Below are positions 50,784 through 59,860 of a stretch of 64,000 bases of DNA, in pieces. The DNA is from QQWI01 sp964522015. Its GTDB lineage: Bacteria; Bacillota; Clostridia; Peptostreptococcales; Acidaminobacteraceae. Within the stretch, counting starts at the first letter, position 1, and the number at the start of each line of letters is the position of its first letter. The position numbers and the translations under genes were made by a program. The notes under the pieces are model-generated. The model made no database searches, was not told where the DNA came from, and worked only from the letters and a program-made list of their open reading frames with translations. The stretch spans positions 124,001 through 188,000 of the forward strand of contig CAZFST010000001.1 in assembly GCA_964522015.1 (NCBI GenBank), in the 5' to 3' direction.

Positions 50784-52412
50784 ATGACTGGAATTATTAT
50801 TGGAACTTTAATCATTAGTTTAATCGTAGGTATTGTTATTTATGTTATGACAATACCAAAGCCTGTGCAAAGAGATGTCTTTACGGATTTTAAGTTAATC
50901 AAAAGAGCATTGCTAGAGTTTCATAAAAAAAATGCGGCTAAATGTACAGATATTAAGTTGCTTAAACTTTTTCTGAGTCAGGATGCTAGTCAACTAATGC
51001 ATCATTATTCTCTTTCAAGCGATGAAAAGTTTGTCTTGACCACTACTACTATGAATAAAGACAATCGCGATTTACTTTTAGAGCAAATAGGTGGACAATC
51101 TTATTATAACGAAGAAGAGAAAAAGCTCTATTTAGCGCTATTAGCTTTTAAAATCAGCAAAATTGATCCTGTAGCAGTAATCTCATATTTTCCTAAGGAT
51201 GGTATCACTACAACGACAAATATCGAATGGTTTTCTAAGGATTCAAAAGTCGATGATAAAGAGATTAAGCAGGAGGAATGGGTAAATAAGAAAAGTCGTT
51301 ACGAGGAAGATGGCTATCAAACTATTTCTCTTAGAGTACAAGATAAAAGTGATAATTGGTCTGAGTGGGTCAGTGTTGAGATCAAAGTCACCGAAGAAAA
51401 GGGCATTAAATCTATTACATCTGGCTACAATCACTTCTTTAGATTATCTCTTGCTGGTAATGTTGAAGCCTTGGGAAAAAATAAATATGGTCAATTAGGC
51501 GATGGGGGATTGGTAGACTTTGAGTATTTTAAGAGGCTACAATTCTTTAACAATGTTTCACAAATTGCCGCAGGAGATGCCCATACTTTATTCAAACTTT
51601 ACGATGGTTCCGCATTTGCCTGTGGCAGCAATGATTACGGACAGTTGGGGAATGGCGGACGAAACAACAACAAAGCACCTCAAAAAATTTGGGGACTTGA
51701 ACATGTAAAGCAGTTGGTAGCAGGACCAGATTATAGTCTGGCTATTTTGATGTCTGGGGCCGTCATGACGTGGGGGCATAACGAATTTGGTCAACTAGGT
51801 GAGGATAAGGTACCTTATAGAGAACTGCCAAAACGGGTTAAGGATGTTTCAAAAGTAAAACAAGCATCTGCTAGTGCTAGCCATGTTGCCTGTGTGTTAC
51901 ATGATGGCACTGTTATGGGCTGGGGTGATAATTCACAGGGACAACTTGGGACAGGATTTAAAGGGAAACAATCAGAACCTATTCTTTCTCTTGTTGCCAG
52001 TGCTTTTTATGTTGCCGTAGGCAAAAATTTCACAATTGTTGTTCTTGATAATGGGAAGGTGAAGGCGTTTGGTCACAATAATTTTTATCAACTGGGCATG
52101 GTTGCTGAAAATGCTGTGATGTTTCCAAAAGAAATCCCTGATTTAAAAAATATCGTCAAGGCTGTGGCCTATGACAGCTTTGTGGTTGTGATGTCCGATA
52201 TAGGTGAAGTCTATACTTGGGGACGTTACTCCACAAAAGATGGTGAGACCTATATGAAACCTCAAAAAATCAATGGTCTGAAGTATGTTAAGGATATTGC
52301 CTGTTCTGCAAGCAGAGGGTATGCACTTTGCGAAGATGGCAAAGTTGCAAGATGGTCTGGGAATATTGAAGATGTTGATTTTCTTGATGACCTCAGTAAG
52401 CATTCTAACTAA
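50784..52412 (+). CDS. Membrane-anchored RCC1-repeat protein
   Basis: A 542-residue protein. An N-terminal helix (about 3-23, IIIGTLIISLIVGIVIYVMT) anchors it; a helical domain (to about 130) and a small beta domain with WSEWVSVEIKV follow. The C-terminal half (about 205-535) is a run of six or so RCC1 repeats, recognised by EALGKNKYGQLGDGG, FACGSNDYGQLGNGG, MTWGHNEFGQLGE, MGWGDNSQGQLGTG and KAFGHNNFYQLG, which fold as a beta propeller. The propeller probably lies outside the cell and binds a protein or glycan. It is cotranscribed with the Spo0B-like gene. Function unknown. Confidence 0.82.
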   Translation: MTGIIIGTLIISLIVGIVIYVMTIPKPVQRDVFTDFKLIKRALLEFHKKNAAKCTDIKLLKLFLSQDASQLMHHYSLSSDEKFVLTTTTMNKDNRDLLLEQIGGQSYYNEEEKKLYLALLAFKISKIDPVAVISYFPKDGITTTTNIEWFSKDSKVDDKEIKQEEWVNKKSRYEEDGYQTISLRVQDKSDNWSEWVSVEIKVTEEKGIKSITSGYNHFFRLSLAGNVEALGKNKYGQLGDGGLVDFEYFKRLQFFNNVSQIAAGDAHTLFKLYDGSAFACGSNDYGQLGNGGRNNNKAPQKIWGLEHVKQLVAGPDYSLAILMSGAVMTWGHNEFGQLGEDKVPYRELPKRVKDVSKVKQASASASHVACVLHDGTVMGWGDNSQGQLGTGFKGKQSEPILSLVASAFYVAVGKNFTIVVLDNGKVKAFGHNNFYQLGMVAENAVMFPKEIPDLKNIVKAVAYDSFVVVMSDIGEVYTWGRYSTKDGETYMKPQKINGLKYVKDIACSASRGYALCEDGKVARWSGNIEDVDFLDDLSKHSN

Positions 52413-52501
52413 TCAGTAAAACTGTTTTTGCTTTTTTGTGTTTTAGACCTTGCAAAAGAGCCTTAGATTTCGTATGATAGAACAGAAAATTAAATATACG
52501 C

Positions 52502-52569
52502 CTTCGTATAAATTTGGGGATATGGCCCGAAAGTTTCTACCGACTACCTTAAATAGTCAGACTACGGAG
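52502..52569 (+). ncRNA. Purine riboswitch, guanine/xanthine class
   Basis: All aptamer parts are present. P1 is CTTCGTA with TACGGAG, loop 2 is GATATGG, the core AGTTTCTACC follows, and P3 (GACTA/TAGTC) closes loop 3, CCTTAAA. The base that pairs with the ligand is C at 52562 (GACTACG), as in guanine-type switches; adenine switches have U there. The 3' side of P1 (GGAGTT) can pair with the 5' side of the terminator (AACTCC), giving the on/off switch. Confidence 0.95.
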
Positions 52570-52589
52570 TTTAGTGCCCCCGTGCATTC

Positions 52590-52613
52590 AACTCCCTTTT
52601 TGGGAGTTTTTTT
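52590..52613 (+). terminator. Riboswitch-controlled terminator
   Basis: AACTCCC and GGGAGTT form a 7-base stem with a T-rich loop, followed by a T-run. Ligand binding upstream frees the left arm so that the terminator forms and xpt is shut off. Confidence 0.92.
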
Positions 52614-52652
52614 GTTGGGCATTGTCAATTGATGGGAGATAGAGAGGGAAAG

Positions 52653-53231
52653 ATGGAATTATTGAAAGAAACCATTCGCGAGCATGGTCAAGTGTTATCC
52701 GATAGAATATTAAAAGTTGATGCATTTTTAAATCATCAGCTGGATATCAGTTTACTCAACGAAATGGGTAAAGCCTATCACGGGTACTTTGGTCACCGAG
52801 GGATTACTAAAATACTTACCATTGAAGCCTCGGGCATTGCAATTGCAGCTATTACAGCGCAATACTTTAATGTTCCAGTTGTTTTTGCTAAGAAAACACA
52901 GTCCCTTAATCTTGCTGGAGGATTACTGACGTCATCAGTTCATTCCTTCACAAAGAAGCAAACCTATGACATCATGGTTTCTGAGAAATTTTTGAAGCCA
53001 AACGATGTGGTCTTAATTTTGGATGATTTTCTTGCTGAAGGCAGCGCATGTCAAGGGTTAATCGACATTGTCGAAAAGTCCGGTGCAACCCTTTGTGGCA
53101 TTGGGATCGCAATTGAAAAGGGATTTCAAGTAGGTGGCACTTTTTTAAGAGAAAAAGGTATCGATGTTTATTCTTTGGCGATTGTGACTGATATGTCACC
53201 AGAAATTGGCATTCTATTTAAAGAAGACTAG
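52653..53231 (+). CDS. xpt: Xanthine phosphoribosyltransferase
   Basis: A 192-residue type I phosphoribosyltransferase that converts xanthine and PRPP to XMP. ITKILTIEASGIAIA is the family substrate segment, KKTQSLN the flexible loop area, and LILDDFLAEGSA the PRPP-binding motif. The start at 52653 has AGAGGGA 6 bases upstream. It is under the purine riboswitch and precedes a nucleoside transporter, giving a purine uptake and salvage unit. Confidence 0.94.
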   Translation: MELLKETIREHGQVLSDRILKVDAFLNHQLDISLLNEMGKAYHGYFGHRGITKILTIEASGIAIAAITAQYFNVPVVFAKKTQSLNLAGGLLTSSVHSFTKKQTYDIMVSEKFLKPNDVVLILDDFLAEGSACQGLIDIVEKSGATLCGIGIAIEKGFQVGGTFLREKGIDVYSLAIVTDMSPEIGILFKED

Positions 53232-53262
53232 ATCCCGTAGACCAGACCATTAGGAGGAAGAA

Positions 53263-54402
53263 ATGAAAAAGTTTTTAGCGATGATGTTAATGGTGTTTTT
53301 AGTGTTTTCAGTAGTTGGTTGCACTGGAACAAAAGCGGCAACAGAAGCAGAGAAGTCAACAGAAGCATCAACTGAAGCATCAACTGAAGCATCTGCATCA
53401 ACTGATGCAAAAGCGGTTACTGTGGGTTTCGTTTATGTCGGTCCAATTGGTGATGGGGGCTGGACCTATGCCCACGATCAAGGCCGTTTATATTTAGAAA
53501 AAGAATTGGGTGTTAAAACACTTTACAAAGAAACTGTTCCAGAAGATGCTGAAATTAAAACAGTTGTTAAAGGTATGATAGACCAAGGAGCTTCCGTTAT
53601 TTTCGCAACTAGCTTTGGTTATATGAGTTATATTGAAGAATTATCAAAAGAATTTCCTGAAGTAAAATTTTTACATTGCTCTGGTTACACTTCCAATGAA
53701 AATATGAATAACTACTTTGGTAAAATTGAAGAGCCAAGATTTTTATCAGGTATGGTTGCAGGCTTAAAAACAGAGTCAAATAAACTTGGCTATGTTGCAG
53801 CATTTGAGATTCCTGAAGTTATTCGAGGCATCAACGCTTTTACCCTTGGCGCACAGCTGGTAAATCCTGATGTTGAAGTGGAAGTCATCTGGACCCATAC
53901 ATGGTACGATCCAGCCCTAGAAAAAGATGCGGCTAAAGCACTTATTGATAATGGTGCAGATGTTATCGCTCAGCATCAAGATACAGCAGGTCCCCAACAA
54001 GCAGCACAAGAGGCTGGGGTCTTTGCAATTGGCTATAACACAAGCTCTAAAGATAAAGCCCCTGATGCTTATTTGACAGCACCAGTCTGGAATTGGGGAC
54101 CTTACTATGTTGAACAAGTTAAATTAGTTCAAGAAGGTAAATGGACTTCAGAAAATTATTGGGGCGGCATGAATGATGGGGTTGTTGCACTGGATGCATT
54201 AACTGAACTTGCCCCTGCAGAAGCACAGGCAATGGTTGATGACTACACTGCAAAAATTAAGAGCGGTGAGTTCGCACCTTTCCAAGGTCCTATTTACGAC
54301 CAAGAAGGTGTTCTAAAAGTTAAAGAAGGCGAAGTTCTTTCCGATGCAGACCAAATGAGCATGCAATGGTTTGTCAAAGGCGTAAAAGGGACCATTAAAT
54401 AG
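53263..54402 (+). CDS. BMP family nucleoside-binding lipoprotein
   Basis: A 379-residue substrate-binding lipoprotein of the BMP/PnrA/NupN family. Signal peptide with lipobox SVVGC, then a low-complexity Ser/Thr/Glu/Ala linker made of STEA units, then the binding domain starting VTVGFVYVGPIGDGGW. IFATSFGYMSY and NYFGKIEEPRF are typical of the family. It binds purine nucleosides outside the cell and hands them to the permeases encoded downstream. The start has AGGAGGAAG upstream; it lies 31 bases after xpt. Confidence 0.93.
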   Translation: MKKFLAMMLMVFLVFSVVGCTGTKAATEAEKSTEASTEASTEASASTDAKAVTVGFVYVGPIGDGGWTYAHDQGRLYLEKELGVKTLYKETVPEDAEIKTVVKGMIDQGASVIFATSFGYMSYIEELSKEFPEVKFLHCSGYTSNENMNNYFGKIEEPRFLSGMVAGLKTESNKLGYVAAFEIPEVIRGINAFTLGAQLVNPDVEVEVIWTHTWYDPALEKDAAKALIDNGADVIAQHQDTAGPQQAAQEAGVFAIGYNTSSKDKAPDAYLTAPVWNWGPYYVEQVKLVQEGKWTSENYWGGMNDGVVALDALTELAPAEAQAMVDDYTAKIKSGEFAPFQGPIYDQEGVLKVKEGEVLSDADQMSMQWFVKGVKGTIK

Positions 54403-54410
54403 GTGATACA

Positions 54411-55910
54411 ATGACATACGCTGTTGAAATGACTCAAATTTCAAAGCGTTTTGGCGAAGTGCAAGCTCTCGAGGACGTCCATTTGGACGTCCTTGTCGGT
54501 GAAATCCATGCTATTCTAGGAGAAAATGGTGCAGGGAAAAGCACCCTCATGAATGTACTTGCAGGGATTTATACGCCAGACGCAGGAAATATTAAGCTCT
54601 ATAATCAGATTGTTAATCTCAAAACCCCTAGAATGGCCATATCACATGGGATTGGTATGATTCATCAACACTTTAAGTTGGTCAATGCACTGACAGCGGC
54701 AGAAAATATTGTTGCTGGTTTTGAGACCGGTATTGTGAGAAATAGTAAGCAAGTTGAAACCAAAATAAAAGAACTATCTCATAAATATGGCTTAGATATT
54801 AATCCCTCTAAACGGATCTACGATATGTCTGTGGCTGAAAAACAAAGGGTCGAGATTTTGAAAGTCTTATATCGTGGTGCCAAGGTCTTAATCTTGGATG
54901 AACCAACTGCAGTATTAACACCCCAAGAAACCAAACACCTTTTTGAAATACTAAGGGCTATGAAAAATGAAGGTCATAGCATGATTATTATCACCCATAA
55001 GATGGGTGAAGTCCGTGCCATCAGCGACCGTGTCACTATTATGAGAAAAGGTCAATATATCAGCACAGAAATCACAGCCGAAAAAGATGAAGTAGCATTG
55101 ACAAATGCCATGGTAGGCCGTCAAGTGGATCTAGCATTGCATTGTAGTCCAGCTACTTCCAGTGACGTACTACTGAAAGTAAATGAACTAACCGTTATGG
55201 GCTTAGAAGGTACCAAACGTCTTTCTAGTGTCTCTTTTGAGTTGAAAAAAGGCGAAATACTTGGAGTGGCTGGTGTTGCAGGTAGTGGTCAACGAGAGTT
55301 ATGTGAAGCTATTGCGGGACTAGTCAGTATTAAACAGGGCGATGTCATTTATGAAGGCGCTTCGATTGTCGGTTTGACACCTAGGGAAATTATTAATAAA
55401 GGTATTTCTTTGAGTTTTGTACCAGAAGATCGCTTAGGAATGGGACTTGTCTCAACAATGGACATTACAAATAATGTCCTTTTGAAAGACTATTATAAGC
55501 AAAAGGGCTTTTTTATCTCTCGCAAAAACAGTCGAGAATTGGCTCGCTATTTGGTTGAAAAACTAAACATCGATACACCTGGGATTACACATCCGGTCCG
55601 CCTATTATCCGGTGGTAATATTCAAAAGGTATTACTGGGAAGAGAAATAGAAAACAACCCCCATTTGATTATCACTGCATATCCTTCAAGGGGACTTGAT
55701 ATTGGTTCTTCCCATTTAGTCTATGACTTGCTGAATTCTCAAAAGGAAAAAGGAGTCGGCATTTTATTTGTCGGTGAAGATCTAGATGTGCTAATGGGAA
55801 TTTCAAATCGCATTGTCGTGATGTGTGAGGGCAAAATCACAGGGATATTAGATCGCGAAAACTTTGACAAAGAGCTGATCGGCCAATATATGTCGGGAGG
55901 CGCAAAATGA
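54411..55910 (+). CDS. Nucleoside ABC transporter ATPase, NupO-like
   Basis: A 499-residue ATPase with two fused nucleotide-binding domains. The first has Walker A GENGAGKSTLMN and Walker B LILDEPTAVLTP. The second has a degenerate Walker A (VAGSGQREL) but keeps the signature LLSGGNIQKVLLGRE; its Walker B ends ITAYPSRGLDIG instead of a Glu-bearing motif. This asymmetry is normal for the sugar/nucleoside class. It overlaps the first permease gene by 4 bases. Confidence 0.94.
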   Translation: MTYAVEMTQISKRFGEVQALEDVHLDVLVGEIHAILGENGAGKSTLMNVLAGIYTPDAGNIKLYNQIVNLKTPRMAISHGIGMIHQHFKLVNALTAAENIVAGFETGIVRNSKQVETKIKELSHKYGLDINPSKRIYDMSVAEKQRVEILKVLYRGAKVLILDEPTAVLTPQETKHLFEILRAMKNEGHSMIIITHKMGEVRAISDRVTIMRKGQYISTEITAEKDEVALTNAMVGRQVDLALHCSPATSSDVLLKVNELTVMGLEGTKRLSSVSFELKKGEILGVAGVAGSGQRELCEAIAGLVSIKQGDVIYEGASIVGLTPREIINKGISLSFVPEDRLGMGLVSTMDITNNVLLKDYYKQKGFFISRKNSRELARYLVEKLNIDTPGITHPVRLLSGGNIQKVLLGREIENNPHLIITAYPSRGLDIGSSHLVYDLLNSQKEKGVGILFVGEDLDVLMGISNRIVVMCEGKITGILDRENFDKELIGQYMSGGAK

Positions 55911-56977
55911 TACAATTGTCAAAACGAAACGAATTAAGCCTCTATCAAAAGATTACAGTGAAATTCACTGCAATTCTAATGGCATTAGTAGCCCTTGCAA
56001 TTGTATTGTGGGTCCTTGGGCATAATCCAATAACGGTGTACATTGAACTAGTTAAAGGTTCACTGGGTAGCTTGTACCGAGTGAAAGAGACCATTAATGT
56101 TGTCATTCCACTAACAATGACAGCCTTAGGCGTTTTGCTGGCTTTCAAAATGAAATTTTGGAATATTGGCGCTGAAGGTCAAATTGTAATGGGTGCCGTG
56201 GCAGGATCTTATGTGGCACTTTTTCATAGTGATTTACCAAGACCTATTTTGCTACTTGTCATGTCATTGGTGGCAATGATAGCCGGTGGTTTATGGGCAT
56301 TTATACCAGGTTATTTTAAAGTTAAGTATAATAGTAATGAGACTCTTTTTACTTTAATGATGAACTATCTTGCTATTCAATTAGTGGTATTTTTGCAGTT
56401 TTCACTTTGGAAAGATCCTAAAGGCTTTGGCTTTGCAAAAATTGCACAGTTTGATGCCAATGCCATCTTTCCAAGTGTATTTGGTGTTCATATTGGCTGG
56501 ATTATCACATTAGCACTGGTTGGTATCATCTATGTACTGATTAACCACACCAAGCTTGGTTACGAAATTGCTGTAGTGGGGACATCTCAAAACACTGCAA
56601 AATATGCTGGTATGGATGTTCGCGCTACTATTCTTAAAACGATTTTTTTGAGTGGTGCCGTTGCTGGTTTAGTAGGGATTTTTCAAGCTTCTGCAATCAA
56701 TGGGACATTGTCAGTGCAGGTCGGCGGTGGATATGGCTTTACGGCAATCATTATCGCTTGGCTTTCAGGGATGAGTCCTATTGTGATTCCCTTTACGGCG
56801 TTCTTTTTTGCCATACTGACTCAGGGTTCTTCTTATATTCAAACCGTCTTTCAAATTCCACAAGCTGTTGCTGAAATCATGCAAGCAGTTATCCTGTTAT
56901 TTGCCCTTGGGTCAGAATTTTTCGTTGCTTATCGAGTCAATTGGGTAGGGTTTAAAAAAGGCGGTGCGCGCAAATGA
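55907..56977 (+). CDS. Nucleoside ABC transporter permease, NupP-like
   Basis: A 356-residue BPD_transp_2 permease with about ten membrane helices and the family segment KFWNIGAEGQIVMGAV. It forms half of the channel for purine nucleosides. Overlaps of 4 bases with the genes on both sides show tight coupling. Length fits the NupP/YufP family. Confidence 0.93.
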   Translation: MIQLSKRNELSLYQKITVKFTAILMALVALAIVLWVLGHNPITVYIELVKGSLGSLYRVKETINVVIPLTMTALGVLLAFKMKFWNIGAEGQIVMGAVAGSYVALFHSDLPRPILLLVMSLVAMIAGGLWAFIPGYFKVKYNSNETLFTLMMNYLAIQLVVFLQFSLWKDPKGFGFAKIAQFDANAIFPSVFGVHIGWIITLALVGIIYVLINHTKLGYEIAVVGTSQNTAKYAGMDVRATILKTIFLSGAVAGLVGIFQASAINGTLSVQVGGGYGFTAIIIAWLSGMSPIVIPFTAFFFAILTQGSSYIQTVFQIPQAVAEIMQAVILLFALGSEFFVAYRVNWVGFKKGGARK

Positions 56978-57903
56978 TACTTTTTTTAATTGCAGCAGTA
57001 CAAGCGGGTACGCCACTTCTATTTGCCACACTGGGTGAGATTTTAACCGAAAAAACCGGGAATCTTAATCTCGGGGTTGAAGGGATGATGCTCATTGGCG
57101 CAGTATTTGGCTTTATGGTGGGGTATAACACGAATTCTCCAGTGTTAGCCATTCTAGCAGGGGCTCTGTGCGCCAGTTTGGCGGCCGGTATTTACGCTTT
57201 TGTTACAGTGACACTCCGTGCCAATCAAGTGGTCACAGGTTTGGCATTAACGATTTTAGGTACAGGACTTTCAGGCTTTTTAGGCAAGTATCTGATGGGT
57301 TTGGTTTTGTCGCCAACCTTTACCGCATCTTTTACACCATTGCCATTGCCGATTTTATCTAAAATACCTTTTATAGGACCTATCATATTTGAACAAAATA
57401 TCTTTGTTTATTTAGCGTATCTAACAGCATTTTTATGTTGGTTTTATATTGAAAAGACTCGATTCGGCTTAAATCTACGGATGGTTGGCGAAAATGCAGC
57501 TGCAGCAGATGCCAGTGGGATCAATGTCACCCTCTATAAATACGTGCATATAATGGTTGGTGGCGCACTCTGTGGCTTAGGTGGTGCTTATCTATCTTTG
57601 GTCTATGTACCAGCTTGGCAAGAGAACCTAACAGCTGGCAGAGGCTGGATTGCCATTGCATTGGTTATTTTTAGTCAGTGGCATACATTGAATGCACTCT
57701 TTGGATCATTCTTGTTTGGCGCACTTGGGATACTAGGTTTTAGATTGCAACAATATAACCTACCAGTTTCTCAGCACTTCTTTGGAGCACTGCCCTATCT
57801 GATTACCATTTTGGTCTTGATCGTGACTTCCATGCAAAAGGGAAAACGGCACCACGAACCTGAGAATTTAGGGGTTGCTTATTTCAGAGAAGATAGACAT
57901 TAG
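56974..57903 (+). CDS. Nucleoside ABC transporter permease, NupQ-like
   Basis: A 309-residue BPD_transp_2 permease, the second half of the channel. EKTGNLNLGVEGMMLIGAV is the family segment, followed by eight to nine helices. It ends the riboswitch-controlled operon; a terminator lies 28 bases after the stop. Confidence 0.93.
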   Translation: MILFLIAAVQAGTPLLFATLGEILTEKTGNLNLGVEGMMLIGAVFGFMVGYNTNSPVLAILAGALCASLAAGIYAFVTVTLRANQVVTGLALTILGTGLSGFLGKYLMGLVLSPTFTASFTPLPLPILSKIPFIGPIIFEQNIFVYLAYLTAFLCWFYIEKTRFGLNLRMVGENAAAADASGINVTLYKYVHIMVGGALCGLGGAYLSLVYVPAWQENLTAGRGWIAIALVIFSQWHTLNALFGSFLFGALGILGFRLQQYNLPVSQHFFGALPYLITILVLIVTSMQKGKRHHEPENLGVAYFREDRH

Positions 57904-57930
57904 AAAAAATATTGGTTATAATGGGTATAC

Positions 57931-57954
57931 AAAAGGGTCGTGAAGGCCCTTTTT
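57931..57954 (+). terminator. Terminator after the purine operon
   Basis: AAAAGGG and CCCTTTT make a 7-base stem with a 9-base loop ending in a T-run. The following 60 bases are very AT-rich with three TATAAT boxes and probably hold the aro operon promoter. Confidence 0.75.
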
Positions 57955-58017
57955 GTTTACCTATAATTATAGGTTCAAGGATATCTATAATTACTATAAT
58001 TCTGAATTGAGGTGTCT

Positions 58018-58854
58018 ATGAGTCATTACGGATTAATAGGGAATAACATACAGCACTCTCTATCTCCCTTTATACATAATCGTTTATTTGAAGCGCGAAA
58101 AAAACATTCTCCCATAATTGAAGGTGATCATACCTATCAAATATTTGATGCGAATCATGATTTCAACCGATTGATTAGGCAAATAAAAGGGGAAAAACTA
58201 GCAGGATTTAATGTGACAATTCCCTATAAGGAGTCCATTATTTCTCATCTGGTAGCCGTTGACCCATTCGCATCATTAGCTGGGGCGGTGAATACGGTCT
58301 CAACAGAGGAAAATCAATGGATTGGCTATAATACGGATGGCAGGGGATTGGTACTTGGGCTCTGCTATAGGGGTCTGGTGGTCAAGGGACAAGGGGTCTT
58401 GGTTCTTGGGTCAGGGGGGGCAGCTAGAGGCATTATTGCTGCACTATTAGAGGCAGAGGTCTCAAGCATTGAAGTCCACAATCGCAATTTTGACAATGCA
58501 AGAAAATTAGTGGATTTTTTCAATTCACCGCAGGTGACTCTCCACACGGAATCTAAACCTCTGGAAATCCTGATTAATACCACACCCTTAGGTGGCCCTT
58601 CGAATCCAGGTGAAAGCCCCGTAAATTTAGAAGGAAAATCCTTTCAGCATGTGGTTGATATTATTTATAAGCCCCTTGAAACCCCACTGATTTTACAGGG
58701 GAAAGCCTTGGGATTAAAAACTTATAGTGGTTTAGATATGCTGTTTTTTCAGGCGGTATTAGCACAAGATATATGGTTTGGTTGGGATTTGGAGCGCTCA
58801 GAGCTAGCGTCAATTTTAGAGGAGGTTACTGCTTATGTTGCAAATCAGTCCTGA
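58018..58854 (+). CDS. aroE: Shikimate dehydrogenase
   Basis: A 278-residue NADP-dependent enzyme that reduces 3-dehydroshikimate to shikimate. The substrate site has HSLSPFIHN and the catalytic Lys in FNVTIPYKES, and YNTDGRGL supplies the Asp partner. The cofactor site is VLGSGGAARGI, and INTTPLGG is the later family motif. The start is the ATG at 58018 with GAGG 6 bases before. Three TATAAT boxes between 57962 and 58000 make this the likely operon start. It overlaps aroB by 20 bases. Confidence 0.95.
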   Translation: MSHYGLIGNNIQHSLSPFIHNRLFEARKKHSPIIEGDHTYQIFDANHDFNRLIRQIKGEKLAGFNVTIPYKESIISHLVAVDPFASLAGAVNTVSTEENQWIGYNTDGRGLVLGLCYRGLVVKGQGVLVLGSGGAARGIIAALLEAEVSSIEVHNRNFDNARKLVDFFNSPQVTLHTESKPLEILINTTPLGGPSNPGESPVNLEGKSFQHVVDIIYKPLETPLILQGKALGLKTYSGLDMLFFQAVLAQDIWFGWDLERSELASILEEVTAYVANQS

Positions 58855-59860
58855 TTTTGGGAGCATCCCTTTTTTACTTGCTGCAATAGCCGATTGTCAT
58901 GGATTTATTGTGATAGACCAAGAGGTTTTAAGACAACATAGTCATTGGCTACAACCGCTTTTAGAGGCAAAAAATATTAAATACGTGCATGTGGTAAAAC
59001 ATGGGGAACAGTCTAAAACTTTTGATGAACTAGGACTATTGGTGGATTTAATGCTTGCTGAGGGTTTGCACCGTGATGATGTGGTCATTGGAATTGGTGG
59101 GGGTGTGGTCACTGATTTGACTGGACTGGCAGCTTCCCTAATAAAACGAGGTATGAAATGGATTGGTGTGCCAACTACTTTATTGGGTATGATCGATGCT
59201 GCAATTGGTGGTAAAACCGCAGTGAATACAGCTTATGGCAAGAATTTAATTGGCACTTTCCATTTACCAGAGCACTTGGTGCTGGATCAGGGATTCCTTA
59301 AGACATTACCTGAGCGTGAATGGGTCAATGGACTTGGAGAGTATATGAAGTATGGGTATATAGCAGGTCCAGCCCTTTTAGAAGCAATATTTAGGAATGA
59401 GATGCCATGGCATCAAGTCTTAGAAAATGGCATTTCAACATGCGTTGCTATTAAAGAAGATATTGTTGCCCAAGATCCAACAGAAAATGGGATACGGATG
59501 GTTTTGAATTTTGGACATACATTAGGCCATTGTTTAGAAAGACATTTTGATTACGTTCGTTTTGCTCACGGAGAAGCCGTGCTTTATGGGATTGCATGGG
59601 CGTTAAAATTATCTGTTAGGTATGCAGGTTTAGCGCAAGAGGAGTTAGCGATATACTTAGAGTGGTTGAAAAAGCAGTCCTGGTATCAGGATGATGTTTT
59701 GATTCATAGCCAGTGGTTTTTATCTGGACTGTGGCAGGATAAAAAAATTAGAGGTGGTCAACTACAATTTGTACTCTTAGAGGCAGTCGGGCGACCAATC
59801 ATAAAAATACTAGGACAGGAACAAGTGGTTCAGTGCTTGGAGGAAGGGATCAATGGTTAA
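58835..59860 (+). CDS. aroB: 3-dehydroquinate synthase
   Basis: A 341-residue NAD- and metal-dependent enzyme that converts DAHP to 3-dehydroquinate. The NAD site has GGGVVTDLTGLAAS, PTTLLGMIDAAIGGKT follows, and the metal ligands are Glu in GLGEYMKYG and His in NFGHTLGHCLE and RFAHGEAV. The start lies inside the end of aroE with GAGGAGG upstream, and the end overlaps aroA by 8 bases. Confidence 0.95.
   Translation: MLQISPDFGSIPFLLAAIADCHGFIVIDQEVLRQHSHWLQPLLEAKNIKYVHVVKHGEQSKTFDELGLLVDLMLAEGLHRDDVVIGIGGGVVTDLTGLAASLIKRGMKWIGVPTTLLGMIDAAIGGKTAVNTAYGKNLIGTFHLPEHLVLDQGFLKTLPEREWVNGLGEYMKYGYIAGPALLEAIFRNEMPWHQVLENGISTCVAIKEDIVAQDPTENGIRMVLNFGHTLGHCLERHFDYVRFAHGEAVLYGIAWALKLSVRYAGLAQEELAIYLEWLKKQSWYQDDVLIHSQWFLSGLWQDKKIRGGQLQFVLLEAVGRPIIKILGQEQVVQCLEEGING

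Noticed and set aside
52450..52632. 60-codon open frame before xpt
   Set aside because: It covers the purine riboswitch and its terminator, has no ribosome-binding site and is a chance frame.
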